This document shows positions 12,009 through 21,124 of a DNA stretch of 64,000 bases, piece after piece; position 1 is the first letter of the stretch; each line of letters opens with the position of its first letter. A program made the translations under genes and the position numbers. The notes under the pieces were generated by a model. The model saw only the letters and a list, made by a program, of their open reading frames with translations. It made no database searches and was not told where the DNA came from. Origin of the DNA: Bacillus sp. OV166 (GTDB lineage Bacteria; Bacillota; Bacilli; Bacillales; Cytobacillaceae); NCBI RefSeq assembly GCF_900177675.1, contig NZ_FXWM01000001.1:3543001-3607000 (forward strand), in the 5' to 3' direction.

Positions 12009-12299
12009 TGGTTTTTCACCTCTCTTATAATTTCAGGATGATTGGATATGTGAAAACCGACCAATTCACTTGTATCGTCGGCCGGTTTTATATGTTTTAT
12101 ATGATTTTATCTAAATTATATTGTCTCTATACTTTGCTTTCAATGGATTAACATAGGGTTTGAAAATTCTCCATTTTTTCGTAATAAAATTGACTCTAAT
12201 TGTACTTACTTTGGACAGAAAAGGAAAAGCGTGGTGTTTTTTCTATAATACATGGTAAAATAGAAGGACTGGATCTTTTTGTTGAAGGAGAATTTGTTA

Positions 12300-12899
12300 A
12301 TGGTTCAAATTATTTTAGTTTTGGTTCTTGCGTATTTACTAGGTTCAATCCCCTCTGGTTTAATTATCGGAAAAGTATTTTATAAAACAGATATTCGCCA
12401 GCATGGGAGCGGAAATTTAGGCGGAACAAATACGTTTCGGACACTCGGTGTTAAGGCGGGAATGGCGGTGACACTTGCTGATATACTGAAAGGGACATTA
12501 GCAGCATCCCTGCCCTATCTTTTTCATGTCGATGTGAATCCACTACTGGCTGGAGTATTGGCTGTTATCGGTCATACCTATCCTATTTTTGCCGGGTTTC
12601 GTGGCGGAAAAGCCGTTGCTACTTCAGGTGGTGTCGTATTGTTCTATGCACCCTATATGTTTATCACGGTCCTAGTTATCTTTTTTATCAGTTTATACAT
12701 ATCAAAATATGTTTCCTTATCCTCGATGATCGCAGGAATTACAGCTGTTTTGTTTGCCATTGTTACTGGTATTATTCGTGATTGGGACATCCCTTTGCTC
12801 ATCGTAGTATTTCTGCTAGCTTCGTTTGTAATATATCGGCACCGAGCCAATATTAAAAGAATTATTAATAAAACGGAACCAAAGATTAAATGGTTATAA
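12300..12899 (+). CDS. plsY: glycerol-3-phosphate acyltransferase PlsY
   Basis: A 199-aa integral membrane enzyme that transfers acyl groups from acyl-phosphate to glycerol-3-phosphate, the first step of phospholipid synthesis. Conserved motifs are [42 protein letters not shown] and the C-terminal [10 protein letters not shown]. The start is the ATG at 12300, with AAGGAG nine bases upstream; an in-frame TTG at 12279 lies before that ribosome site and is rejected. It is monocistronic with a strong terminator, and corresponds to B. subtilis yneS. Confidence 0.96.
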   Translation: MVQIILVLVLAYLLGSIPSGLIIGKVFYKTDIRQHGSGNLGGTNTFRTLGVKAGMAVTLADILKGTLAASLPYLFHVDVNPLLAGVLAVIGHTYPIFAGFRGGKAVATSGGVVLFYAPYMFITVLVIFFISLYISKYVSLSSMIAGITAVLFAIVTGIIRDWDIPLLIVVFLLASFVIYRHRANIKRIINKTEPKIKWL

Positions 12900-12901
12900 T
12901 G

Positions 12902-12930
12902 AAAAGGAACCGATACCGGTTCCTTTTTGT
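12902..12930 (+). terminator. plsY terminator
   Basis: AAAAGGAACCG pairs with CGGTTCCTTTT around ATAC, followed by a T run, directly after the plsY stop codon. Confidence 0.88.
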
Positions 12931-13030
12931 TTTTTAAATAGTTTTAAAATTATACAAGAGTATAATATAGTATAACTAACAGTCTAAAAAAGAGATTACA
13001 TAAAAAACCAGCGCCTAATAAGGAGTAATT

Positions 13031-14182
13031 ATGAAACGGAATGCTTTTATACCTTCAGTTTTAATTATTATTGCATGTATCAGTTTAGCTTCTTACCTCT
13101 TAATTCAACAAAGTCAACATTCAGATGAAGACGAAAAAGTTTATCCTTCAAAAGAGCATAAGCCTCGATCTTCACTATTGATCAATCGCGAGATGACAGA
13201 AAAAATAACACTTGGTGCCATTGGGGATATACTGATTCACGACAAAGTTTATAAAGATGCCTTTAATGGGGCGAGATATAATTTTGACCCAATGTTTGAA
13301 AATGTAAAACCTCTATTAGAAAAGCCAGATGTTTTAACTGCCAATCAAGAAAGTATGTTAGGGGGAAATGCACTGGGTCTTTCAGGTTATCCGAGGTTTA
13401 ATAGCCCATACGAGCTAGCAGATGCGCTCGTCCATTCAGGGGTCGATATAGTTTCCACAGCCAATAATCATACGTTAGATAAAGGCGAAAAAGGGATTAA
13501 GTCGGAAGCCGCTTATTTAGAAAGTATTGGACTGCCACATGTGGGAAGCTTCATTGATGAAAAGGACCGCCAAAATTTGAGGATACTAAATAAAAATGGG
13601 ATTAAGCTTGCTTTTCTCTCCTATACCTACGGAACGAACGGAATCCCCATACCAGACGGAAAAGATTTTCTCGTCAACCTTATTAACCGCGAATCGATGA
13701 AAGAAGAAATTCATCGCGCCAAAAAACAATCAGATGTAGTCGTCATGAGCATCCATTGGGGTAATGAGTACAAGCGAATGCCGACAAAAGAACAAAAAGA
13801 CCTTGCAAAATTTCTTGCTAATGAAGGAGTCGACATCATCTTTGGCTCTCATCCCCATGTCCTGCAGCCAATGGAATGGATAAAAACAGCAGAAGGCAAA
13901 CGAACGTTTGTCATTTATTCATTAGGGAATTTTATTTCCGCCCAACATGGCGACTATAAAGATATTGGCGGTTTAACCACCATTGATATTACAAAACATG
14001 TATCAGAAAAAGGAACCACCATTGATTTTTCTAACCCGGCTTTTTACCCAACCTATGTCGCAAGTAAAAAGAATCATAATTTCCGCGTGGTTCCATTAGA
14101 GAAAGCAGGATCATTTGGTCTTCGAAATGCTAATGCGAAATTTAAAGAAATTCAAACACATATGCAACAATGGCTCCGGTAA
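13031..14182 (+). CDS. CapA/PgsA-family metallophosphatase-like protein
   Basis: A 383-aa protein with an N-terminal signal anchor (about 8-26) and a PGA_cap/CapA domain (about 55-350). Family motifs: GDILIH, ANQES, ANNHTLDKG, SIHWGNEY and GSHPHVLQP, with metal-ligand His and Asp residues of the calcineurin-like fold. CapA/PgsA homologues take part in poly-gamma-glutamate synthesis, but no capB, capC or capD neighbour is present, so the substrate is open. The start has AAGGAG five bases upstream. The protease gene begins 48 bases after its stop and may be cotranscribed. Confidence 0.87.
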   Translation: MKRNAFIPSVLIIIACISLASYLLIQQSQHSDEDEKVYPSKEHKPRSSLLINREMTEKITLGAIGDILIHDKVYKDAFNGARYNFDPMFENVKPLLEKPDVLTANQESMLGGNALGLSGYPRFNSPYELADALVHSGVDIVSTANNHTLDKGEKGIKSEAAYLESIGLPHVGSFIDEKDRQNLRILNKNGIKLAFLSYTYGTNGIPIPDGKDFLVNLINRESMKEEIHRAKKQSDVVVMSIHWGNEYKRMPTKEQKDLAKFLANEGVDIIFGSHPHVLQPMEWIKTAEGKRTFVIYSLGNFISAQHGDYKDIGGLTTIDITKHVSEKGTTIDFSNPAFYPTYVASKKNHNFRVVPLEKAGSFGLRNANAKFKEIQTHMQQWLR

Positions 14183-14229
14183 AGCGGGGCCTTTTTACTC
14201 ATAAAAGAAAGGTAGGAGGAACAAAGCGG

Positions 14230-15020
14230 ATGGAAGGTATTAATCGACAAGGTATCTTGTTAAGTCTGTTATTTTTAACCATGACCTATTTTTTTGCAAG
14301 AGGTTACTACACTCCCTTTTTTGTTTTTCTGATTGCTTTATTATTATTAGTTGCTTTTTTTAAGGAAGAGAAACGCTTATTTGCCTGGATGGTCATATCA
14401 TTTTTTTAGGTAATCTATTGCTAGTGTATATGGATAACTTCATAGAAAGTTTTCGTTTATCAGCTTATTCGCTTGTCATGTCTAGTCAATTGTTATTATT
14501 AATTCCAATCATTATTATTAGCTATGTTATTAAGAAATTTAAACTAGAAATTAGTCCATTTTTAAAAAAACCTATGCTATCAGGAGAAATTCAACTCCCT
14601 TTTAACATCGCTTTTTCGTTAAGAAAATTTTTTCTTATCCTTTGCCTTCTTTCAATACTAGCTATTATTGGGATACTTTTGATAAAAAAAGATGAAGTGC
14701 AATGGCATCCTTTGCTATTCATTTTATTGTTTTCAAGCTTCAATGCATTGCTAGAAGAGGTTTTGTGGCGCGGAATACTTCTTTCTAAACTGATTACGAT
14801 AACCAATCAACGATTAGGCATGATAGTCACCAGCATTGCTTTTGGCTTACATACGACCATGTTTGGATTTTCAATCTTAATATCAATTCTTTATTTTTTT
14901 CTAGGATTATTATTTGGATTATTAACGTTATCATCTAAAAGTATCATTCCAGCTTTCATTGTTCATACCTTGATCACGACTCTTTTAATAATATCTGGAT
15001 GGGTGATGATTCCCGTTTAA
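14230..15020 (+). pseudogene. CPBP-family intramembrane protease, apparent one-base frameshift
   Basis: Two frames joined at the T-run 14401-14407 give one membrane protein of about 263 aa. Frame one (14230 to the TAG at 14407-14409) encodes the first helices; adding one T continues as SFFLGNLLLVYMDN into the second frame. That frame carries the CPBP/Abi motif LLEEVLWRGI and the later FGLHTT and HTLITT segments with likely catalytic His residues. The start ATG has GGAGG ten bases upstream. The length and topology after repair fit the family, so either a sequencing error or a recent mutation in the T-run is likely. Confidence 0.75.
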
Positions 15021-15042
15021 TTTTGCCGAAATTCCTAACCTA

Positions 15043-15098
15043 AAAAGAAATCCGCACTCTTAGAGTGGTTACTCTTCAAGTGGACGGATTTCTTTTTT
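15043..15098. terminator. bidirectional terminator between CPBP gene and yneQ
   Basis: AAAGAAATCCG pairs with CGGATTTCTTT across a central spacer with secondary pairing. A/T runs lie on both sides. The last codons of yneQ lie inside the downstream arm. Confidence 0.7.
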
Positions 15099-15387
15099 GC
15101 CATATATGTTCAAACAAACCTTCTTTTTGTAAAATTTCTCTTTGTCGTTCACCTATTAAATCGAAATGCGAATAACCATCCTTCCGATGATGGATCCATT
15201 CTTTCCTTAACCCATATTTTTGGCCCCAAACTGCTAATTTTGCAAGGTCATTGCAGCCCACCTTAGTGACTGTATTTGAACCTGGAAAGCGATCATCAAG
15301 CCAATAATGTGTTAAAAACGCAATTTCTCCTTTGTCAATTTTTCTTTTCCATTCGCTTATTTGCTGTTTTTTAATTCCAAAGGCCAA
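15076..15387 (-). CDS. yneQ: YneQ-family conserved protein
   Basis: A 103-aa soluble protein with no recognised catalytic motif. Conserved-looking features are IAFLTHYWLDDRFPG, a KVGCNDL Cys and WIHHRKDGYSHFDLIG. It resembles B. subtilis YneQ in length and in position next to yneP. The start is a TTG preceded by GAGGTG. Its function is unknown. It probably shares a transcript with yneP, which ends 48 bases upstream. Confidence 0.7.
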   Translation of the reverse strand: MAFGIKKQQISEWKRKIDKGEIAFLTHYWLDDRFPGSNTVTKVGCNDLAKLAVWGQKYGLRKEWIHHRKDGYSHFDLIGERQREILQKEGLFEHIWQKRNPST

Positions 15388-15435
15388 TCAAGACACCTCA
15401 ATGTATAGATTATTTCGCTGATATAAGTCAGAATT

Positions 15436-15867
15436 TTAGTCCTTTTTCTTAATTTCTTCATATTTTAAATACCATTCAGGAAATGACCTTTTGAATGAAG
15501 TAGGTCTAAAATTATCTTTTTTAACAATAATATGGGTTGTTTTTCCTTCTGCACAAATTTCCTCATCGCCATTTACAATCGTATATCCATAAACAGTTTT
15601 GATGCCATCATTTAATTCTACCCATGTTTTTACAAATCCTTTATCACCATAGCGTAACGGTTTTCTGTAGGTTACTTGAACGTCATAAACAGGAGCAAAA
15701 TAACCTGACTCCTCCATTGCAAGATAACTATAGCCGAGATCCTCAATAAATCCGGTTCTGCCAAGTTCAAAAAACTTTAGATAATTAGCATGGTAAATAA
15801 CACCCATCATATCTGTATCAGCATAATAGAGCTGAATTTCTCTAGTCGAAATAAATAAATTTTCCAC
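15436..15867 (-). CDS. yneP: acyl-CoA thioesterase, hotdog (4HBT/YbgC) family
   Basis: A 143-aa single hotdog-fold protein. YYADTDMMGVIYHANYLKFFE near residue 13-33 is the catalytic segment of YbgC/FadM-type acyl-CoA thioesterases, with the active-site Asp and the YHANY loop. It should hydrolyse acyl-CoA in the cytosol; chain length is not predictable. The start is GTG with AAAGGG upstream. It corresponds in sequence type and position to B. subtilis yneP, near tlp and yneQ. Confidence 0.85.
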   Translation of the reverse strand: MENLFISTREIQLYYADTDMMGVIYHANYLKFFELGRTGFIEDLGYSYLAMEESGYFAPVYDVQVTYRKPLRYGDKGFVKTWVELNDGIKTVYGYTIVNGDEEICAEGKTTHIIVKKDNFRPTSFKRSFPEWYLKYEEIKKKD

Positions 15868-15894
15868 AGGTCACGACCCTTTCGTGATCATATT

Positions 15895-18228
15895 TTACAT
15901 TTTATTGATTGCCTTTATTACATCTGCTACTTCAAGCAGCAGGGACTTTTCAAAAAGATCTTCATCTTCTGCAACATCCATTAATCTTGAGGCCTGTGCT
16001 TGAATCATTTCATCCACCATGTTTGTTGCAAAACGGCCATTCCCTTTGAAGGATTCTTCATCCATCTTTTGTAGTAACAGCACTTTTGCTTCCCCTGTTA
16101 GGTGGTATTGAAAACTATTAGCATAGACCGCCATGATTTCAAGCAGTTCTTCTGGTGAATAATCAGGAAATAAAAAGAACTTTTTAAATCGGGAGCGAAG
16201 ACCAGGATTGCTTTCTAGGAGCAAGTCCATTTCATGTGGGTAACCTGCCAAGACAACGACTAGGTTTTCATTATGCTTGGTCATTTCATCAACAAGTGTA
16301 TCTATGACCTCTTTACCAAAATCACCTGTTGTCGAACTGAAAAGGGAATAAGCTTCGTCAATAAATAAGACACCACCGAGCGCTTCCCTAATTTTTTTCT
16401 TTGTTTTCCCTGCCGTTTGACCCACATATCCGGCTACAAAATCTGCCCTGCTTGCTACGATAAGATGCCCTCGTTTTAAAATGCCACATTCCTTTAAAAG
16501 CTCCGCATAAATCTTAGCTACGGTTGTTTTCCCTGTACCAGGATTTCCGGTGAAAACAGCATGAAGCTGAATAGGTACGGGCGGCAGCCCTTTTTTCATC
16601 CGGTACTGCTGCATTTTTACAAATGAGATAAGTGATCTCATCTCCACCTTTAAGGCTTTTAAACCGATTAGACGGTCCAATTTTTCATAAGGAGACTCAA
16701 CACTCTCCTCTTTGTCTAAAAGAAAGTCCTCTTTATTCAGTAACATATAATCTAAGATGTTATCATCATTTACTTCCTTGTCCGAGCCCTTTTTAAAAAT
16801 CGCATCTAAGACAATATTGCGGACTGTTCTTGCATTTCCAAAGGAATCATCCACCCGTTCACGATCGAGACGATGATTGATTTCGATTTTGGCTTCTTCG
16901 CTAACAAAGTAATCATTATCTGATGCCACATGTTCTGCTATGCTTATTAACTCTTCATTCGAATAATTTGGCAAATGAATGAGATTGGACTGAGGAAAAC
17001 GGCTTCGTAAACCTGGATTAGCCTCTAGAAAGGAACGCATTTCCTCAGGATAGCCTGCCATAATGACCGCGAATTTCCCGCCATATTCATTTCCTGTCAT
17101 AAGTGAAACCAGTGTATCAATAGCCGCTTGACCATAATCGTTGCCTGTTTGCCCCTCACGTTTTAGACTATAGGCCTCGTCAATAAATAACACCCCGCCA
17201 ATTGAGCGTTCAACAACCGCTCGAACATTTTCTTCTGTTTGGCCGACAAATGAACCGACAAGCTGCGAACGATCCGTCTCAATCACTTCCTCACGAGGCA
17301 AGACACCTAATTCGTGATAAATTTTCGCAAGTAAGCGGGCAAGTGTTGTTTTTCCTGTACCCGGATTACCGGTTAAGATCATGTTCAAGCTCAGTTCGTC
17401 CTTTATTTGAAAACCGAGCTCCTTCCGCTGTTTTTGGTACTTTAAAAATCGGTAAAAATCATTGATCCGATTTTTAACAAACTCCATCCCAATCATTTCA
17501 TTCAGTTGATCTAAGGCGTTGATTCGATCAGGAAGACTCTCAGTTTCTTCTTCAATAAATTCCCGTTGCCAAGTAGCTTTAATTTCCTCTAAATTAGATA
17601 AATGCAATTTCAAGTCATCATAATAGGTGGAAGTATGGAAAACACCTGTAATCGATTGATCGTACTCCTCAGCCGCCTTTAATAAACTTCCTGTTTCGTC
17701 TATAGCAGAAGACAACAACCCGTAAAGAAGCTGATGTTTTTGGAATAAATCCTTATTTTCTAATGTTGAGGAAAGATCTCTTTTCGTTTCTAATACATGT
17801 TGAATCTCATCGGCATCCGTTAAAAAGTTCTGACACACTTCTATGTATTGTTCCGCTGTTTTCTTTTTGGCTGTTCGATTATCCGTTTCTCTCATTGCAG
17901 GAAAGGTAAGCTGCGAAAGTAAGCCCTCCATCTTTTTCCAATCCGATTGCATCATATATTCTTTTGCGGCTTGATTATCAGGAAATAGTTTAAGCGCTCT
18001 TTCAAGCCATACCGCTGCCATTTTATCCTGTTTATTTCGACCAATCCGTGACAAAGCGGCAAGTGTTAATAACTTTGATTGGATGACGGGATTGGATTCG
18101 TACGTAAGAGCGGAAATTAATGCACTTTCATTTGAAATGGACCCGTTTTCGTTCAATTCAATTTCCCATTGCTTTAATAGGTCTTCGTTTATTGTTTTTT
18201 GATTTACAAGTACTCTCAAGGTTATCAC
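15895..18228 (-). CDS. double AAA+ ATPase, SpoVK/CbbX-like
   Basis: A 777-aa protein with two CbbX/SpoVK-type AAA+ modules after a helical N-terminal region (1-240, TPR-like). Module 1: Walker A GNPGTGKT at 287-294, Walker B VLFIDE at 346-351. Module 2: Walker A at 561-568 and a matching LFIDEAYSL. Both have arginine-finger-type GLRSRF motifs. Similar architecture occurs in SpoVK-like and EccA-like (type VII secretion) ATPases, but no ESX genes are nearby. It lies between tlp and yneP; a sporulation role is inference. The start is an uncertain GTG; a TTG three codons later is possible. Confidence 0.82.
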   Translation of the reverse strand: MITLRVLVNQKTINEDLLKQWEIELNENGSISNESALISALTYESNPVIQSKLLTLAALSRIGRNKQDKMAAVWLERALKLFPDNQAAKEYMMQSDWKKMEGLLSQLTFPAMRETDNRTAKKKTAEQYIEVCQNFLTDADEIQHVLETKRDLSSTLENKDLFQKHQLLYGLLSSAIDETGSLLKAAEEYDQSITGVFHTSTYYDDLKLHLSNLEEIKATWQREFIEEETESLPDRINALDQLNEMIGMEFVKNRINDFYRFLKYQKQRKELGFQIKDELSLNMILTGNPGTGKTTLARLLAKIYHELGVLPREEVIETDRSQLVGSFVGQTEENVRAVVERSIGGVLFIDEAYSLKREGQTGNDYGQAAIDTLVSLMTGNEYGGKFAVIMAGYPEEMRSFLEANPGLRSRFPQSNLIHLPNYSNEELISIAEHVASDNDYFVSEEAKIEINHRLDRERVDDSFGNARTVRNIVLDAIFKKGSDKEVNDDNILDYMLLNKEDFLLDKEESVESPYEKLDRLIGLKALKVEMRSLISFVKMQQYRMKKGLPPVPIQLHAVFTGNPGTGKTTVAKIYAELLKECGILKRGHLIVASRADFVAGYVGQTAGKTKKKIREALGGVLFIDEAYSLFSSTTGDFGKEVIDTLVDEMTKHNENLVVVLAGYPHEMDLLLESNPGLRSRFKKFFLFPDYSPEELLEIMAVYANSFQYHLTGEAKVLLLQKMDEESFKGNGRFATNMVDEMIQAQASRLMDVAEDEDLFEKSLLLEVADVIKAINKM

Positions 18229-18284
18229 TTCTTCTTCAAAATTTCCCTTCTATCTTACCATAACAGTCGCTCCATACCTAAACA

Positions 18285-18312
18285 AAAGACCTGTCCATAA
18301 TGAACAGGTCTC
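18285..18312 (-). terminator. tlp terminator
   Basis: AGACCTGT and its inverted copy ACAGGTCT flank an AT-rich loop; the minus strand continues into TTTTGTTT. It lies nine bases past the tlp stop codon. Confidence 0.75.
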
Positions 18313-18320
18313 CCACTTTT

Positions 18321-18551
18321 TTAGCTTTCTTGATTATGCGCCTCATCCTTAATTTCTGAACGGAAGGAGTCGATGCTTTCACGTCGGCGTTCATTCTTTG
18401 CTTCAATTTCCTGACGTTGTGTCTCACTGTCTGTTAATGCTAAAGATTCTTCAGCTGCTTCGATATTATTTTCCGTATTTTGAATCATTGCTTGAAGCTT
18501 TTCAACGTTATCGCTGCGATCATCTGGATTCGGTTTGTTATTATAGGCCAT
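18321..18551 (-). CDS. tlp: small acid-soluble spore protein Tlp
   Basis: A 76-aa, highly charged protein. [13 protein letters not shown] near the N-terminus and the helical Glu/Arg-rich remainder match the Tlp family, which despite its name (thioredoxin-like) has no CxxC and is a minor spore-core SASP. Two ATG codons are adjacent; the second (18551) is seven bases from AGGAGG and is preferred. It lies next to sspN, as part of a forespore gene group. Confidence 0.92.
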   Translation of the reverse strand: MAYNNKPNPDDRSDNVEKLQAMIQNTENNIEAAEESLALTDSETQRQEIEAKNERRRESIDSFRSEIKDEAHNQES

Positions 18552-18633
18552 CATAATTCCTCCTATGGTGTAATTGGTACAAATATAGTTTGTTACTGAG
18601 CAGGAAAAATAAACAAAGAAAATTTTTGATAAC

Positions 18634-18668
18634 AAAAAAGACCCAGAGGCTTTCGCCTATTGAGTCTT
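18634..18668 (-). terminator. sspN terminator
   Basis: An AAGACTCA...TGGGTCTT stem with an inner AGGCGAAAGCCT hairpin is followed by TTTTTT on the minus strand, just after the sspN stop codon. Confidence 0.75.
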
Positions 18669-18679
18669 ATCATCCATTC

Positions 18680-18823
18680 CTATTCACCTTTTGTTTGAAT
18701 TACTTGTGCATGCTGCCCTGATGTATCATTCATTTTCTTACCCTTATTCCCACTGAACCCTCGTGGCTGGGTACCTACATGGCTTGGAGTAAAATGTTTG
18801 TGGTCTTTTTTTGGATTACCCAT
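18680..18823 (-). CDS. sspN: small acid-soluble spore protein N
   Basis: A 47-aa protein beginning MGNPKKDHKHFTPSH and ending in a Thr-Lys-Gly-Glu tail after the DTSGQ motif; this matches the SspN family (spore core, forespore-expressed). The ATG at 18823 is preceded by TAAGGAGGGATC. A longer frame to 18871 starts before this ribosome site and is not used. Confidence 0.92.
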   Translation of the reverse strand: MGNPKKDHKHFTPSHVGTQPRGFSGNKGKKMNDTSGQHAQVIQTKGE

Positions 18824-18890
18824 GTGCTGATCCCTCCTTATGTACATTTTGTCCATATGGCCGGGAAACATAATTGGTAATCTTTTTTAG

Positions 18891-19022
18891 TTATTCTGCT
18901 TTACCGAGACGTTTTTCTTCCAAGCGTTGTTCGATTTTTTCAATTGCAGCACGATCTTTTAAAAGTTGTGATTTATTTTCAGATACAAGCTCTGCAAACG
19001 AGCGTTTTCTAGGTTTTCTCAT
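18891..19022 (-). CDS. FbpB-family small basic protein
   Basis: A 43-aa basic protein starting MRKPRKRSFAELVSENK, with KIEQRLEEKR near the end. This is the pattern of the Fur_reg_FbpB family; B. subtilis FbpB acts with the FsrA small RNA in the iron-sparing response. The gene is too short for usual ORF thresholds. AAGGACGG lies upstream of the ATG. I see no convincing Fur box, so iron control is inference from the family. Confidence 0.78.
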   Translation of the reverse strand: MRKPRKRSFAELVSENKSQLLKDRAAIEKIEQRLEEKRLGKAE

Positions 19023-19137
19023 CGGTATCACCGTCCTTATTTCCTATTGTAACAGTTATTATGCCCGGAAACGGTTGCAATTATTACAACTTTTTGAAAA
19101 TTATATCGTTTTTTAAATATTTATTATAAAAGAAAAA

Positions 19138-19162
19138 AAACGCTGGAGTAATCCAACGTCTT
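19138..19162 (-). terminator. terminator of the TlpA-like gene
   Basis: ACGTTGGA and TCCAGCGT (one G-T pair) form a stem followed by TTTTTTTT on the minus strand, next to the stop codon at 19167. Confidence 0.75.
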
Positions 19163-19166
19163 TTGT

Positions 19167-19703
19167 TTATTTTAGTTTATTTGTAAAATCTTTCATATCT
19201 TCAAGTTTCATTCCACCGACATATTTATTCTGGATCATCCCTTTACTATCAATAAAATACGTAGTTGGAATGGAAAGTACTTGATAGGTTTCATTTACTT
19301 TATCATCGGCATCAAGAGGGATTGGAAAAGTAATTTTATTTTCATCAACAAATCCTTGGACATCTAATTGTGGATCAATGTTAACCGCTAAAATAACGAT
19401 ATCCTTTTCCATTTGCTTGGAAAATTTCTCCATAGCTGGCATTTCTGCTTTACAAGGCGGACACCATGTTGCCCAAAAGTTAAGCATAACTTTTTTTCCT
19501 TTTAAATTGGAGAGTTTCACGGTCTCACCTGTTAATGTTTTAAGTTCAAAATCAGGTGCCTTTGCTCCAATAGCGAGTCCTTCTTGACTAGCTGTTGTTT
19601 GACTTGTAGTTTCGGGAGTTTCTGTTTTTTTATCCATTGCCTGAACAATCGCTACAGTAAGTAATGTAACTAATATTACGGCAGCAATTACTTTTTTAAT
19701 CAT
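19167..19703 (-). CDS. TlpA/ResA-type membrane-anchored thiol-disulfide oxidoreductase
   Basis: A 178-aa protein with an uncleaved signal anchor (residues 3-22) and an extracytoplasmic thioredoxin fold. The active site is WATWCPPC with the following KAEMP; a cis-Pro loop reads SIPTTYF. ResA-like proteins of this kind reduce apocytochrome or other extracytoplasmic disulfides, and in Bacillus some (StoA) act in spore cortex formation. Its place near tlp corresponds to B. subtilis yneN. The start has AAAGGAGG. The substrate is not known. Confidence 0.88.
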   Translation of the reverse strand: MIKKVIAAVILVTLLTVAIVQAMDKKTETPETTSQTTASQEGLAIGAKAPDFELKTLTGETVKLSNLKGKKVMLNFWATWCPPCKAEMPAMEKFSKQMEKDIVILAVNIDPQLDVQGFVDENKITFPIPLDADDKVNETYQVLSIPTTYFIDSKGMIQNKYVGGMKLEDMKDFTNKLK

Positions 19704-19891
19704 CCCCGAATCCTCCTTTACTTCATACTCTGCTACTTCGATTTTACACTATAAACTTAGGTGAAACAAAACATGGATATGCCGAAACTGTGACAATTCA
19801 CAAAGATTACATGTTTTTATAGATGTTTCCCAATTCAGCTAAAATATTTTTCGTGACAATTTCAACGATTTGGTTAATTGCTTTCTTTTCT

Positions 19892-20941
19892 TTAGGATAT
19901 AAAAAGTCTGTGAAGCTCTTCCTGATAATTTCCTTTTAATATACCCTTTTCGGTTATTATTGCTGTTACCAATTCATTAGGAGTGACATCAAATGCTGGG
20001 TTAAATACTTTCACACCTTCAGGGGCTGTCCTTTTTCCAAATCCTTCAGTTATTTCGGAGGCATCTCTTTCCTCGATTGGGATATCAGCACCTGTCTTAG
20101 TTTCTAAATCAATGGTAGAGAGCGGTGCCGCTACGTAAAACGGAATATTATGGGCCTTCGCTAATAATGCCACACCGTATGTACCAATCTTGTTGGCGAC
20201 ATCACCATTTGCCGCTACGCGATCACAACCGACGATAACAGCGTCAACCCAGCCTTTTTGCATGACCATTGCTGCCATATTGTCTGTGATTAGGGTGACA
20301 TCAATGCCAGCTTGCATAAGCTCCCAAGCTGTCAAACGAGCACCTTGTAAAAGCGGTCTTGTTTCATCCGCAAACACCTTTATATCCCAGCCCTTTTCTT
20401 TTGCTAAATAAAGCGGAGAAAGGGCTGTTCCATATCTTGCTGTTGCGATGCCTCCCGCATTACAGTGTGTGAGAACGCCCATCCCATCCTTTAAAAGGTT
20501 TAATGCATGCTCCCCGATCGTGCGGCAAACTTCTTCATCTTCATTGCGAATAGTATGTGCTTCAATTTCTAGTGCTTCTTTGATTTGATGGATCGGTAAT
20601 TCTTTTTCTTTTAAGGCCCTGTCATTCATTCGTTTTAGTGCCCAAAATAGGTTAACTGCGGTAGGTCGTGAAGTGGCCAAATAATCGGATTGCTTTTTAA
20701 AATGAGCATAAAAATCTTCAAAGGAATCTTCAGGTGCATCTTTTATACCGAGCACTAAACCGTATGCTGCTGCAATTCCAATCGCTGGGGCACCGCGGAC
20801 TTTTAACTGTTTTATTGCATCCCAGGCGTCTTCAATTTTCGTCGTTTCAAGAAATTCTGTTATATTTGGAATTTTGGTTTGATCTAGTATTTTAAGGACT
20901 CCGTTTTCATAAGAAACGGATTGTAAGTATGTGTTTTCCAT
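19892..20941 (-). CDS. mtnA: S-methyl-5-thioribose-1-phosphate isomerase
   Basis: A 349-aa enzyme of the methionine salvage pathway: it isomerises 5-methylthioribose-1-phosphate to the ribulose form. Family motifs are [15 protein letters not shown], the catalytic Cys in LTHCNAGG and the catalytic Asp in [11 protein letters not shown]. The gene is alone: no mtnK or mtnW-type neighbours and no S-box riboswitch are visible upstream, unlike the B. subtilis arrangement. An AGAAGGGA ribosome site precedes the ATG. No clear terminator follows. Confidence 0.95.
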   Translation of the reverse strand: MENTYLQSVSYENGVLKILDQTKIPNITEFLETTKIEDAWDAIKQLKVRGAPAIGIAAAYGLVLGIKDAPEDSFEDFYAHFKKQSDYLATSRPTAVNLFWALKRMNDRALKEKELPIHQIKEALEIEAHTIRNEDEEVCRTIGEHALNLLKDGMGVLTHCNAGGIATARYGTALSPLYLAKEKGWDIKVFADETRPLLQGARLTAWELMQAGIDVTLITDNMAAMVMQKGWVDAVIVGCDRVAANGDVANKIGTYGVALLAKAHNIPFYVAAPLSTIDLETKTGADIPIEERDASEITEGFGKRTAPEGVKVFNPAFDVTPNELVTAIITEKGILKGNYQEELHRLFIS

Positions 20942-21124
20942 GGAGAAACATCCCTTCTGCTTAAATAACTTCTATTATGTATTAATTTTCAACTTCTACC
21001 TATGTAATTTTAACAATATCCATGACATATGCAATACTTTCATTTTTGTAAGATGGAATTCTTAAATATTAACTAAATTGCGCGAAAATTTGTTAAAATA
21101 AAAACAAGACTGGAGGGGATTCTT

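Noticed and set aside
12055..12086. Inverted repeat AAAACCG.../CGGTTTT upstream of the GGDEF gene as a riboswitch or terminator
   Set aside because: No plus-strand gene to terminate and no c-di-GMP riboswitch core; left as an unexplained repeat.
19805..19920. Short minus-strand frame overlapping the mtnA end (…INQIVEIVTKNILAELGN…)
   Set aside because: Protein-like, but no start codon or ribosome site, and the mtnA C-terminus looks complete; too short to support.
20942..21110. S-box (SAM) riboswitch upstream of mtnA
   Set aside because: None of the conserved S-box core sequences is present in this AT-rich region.
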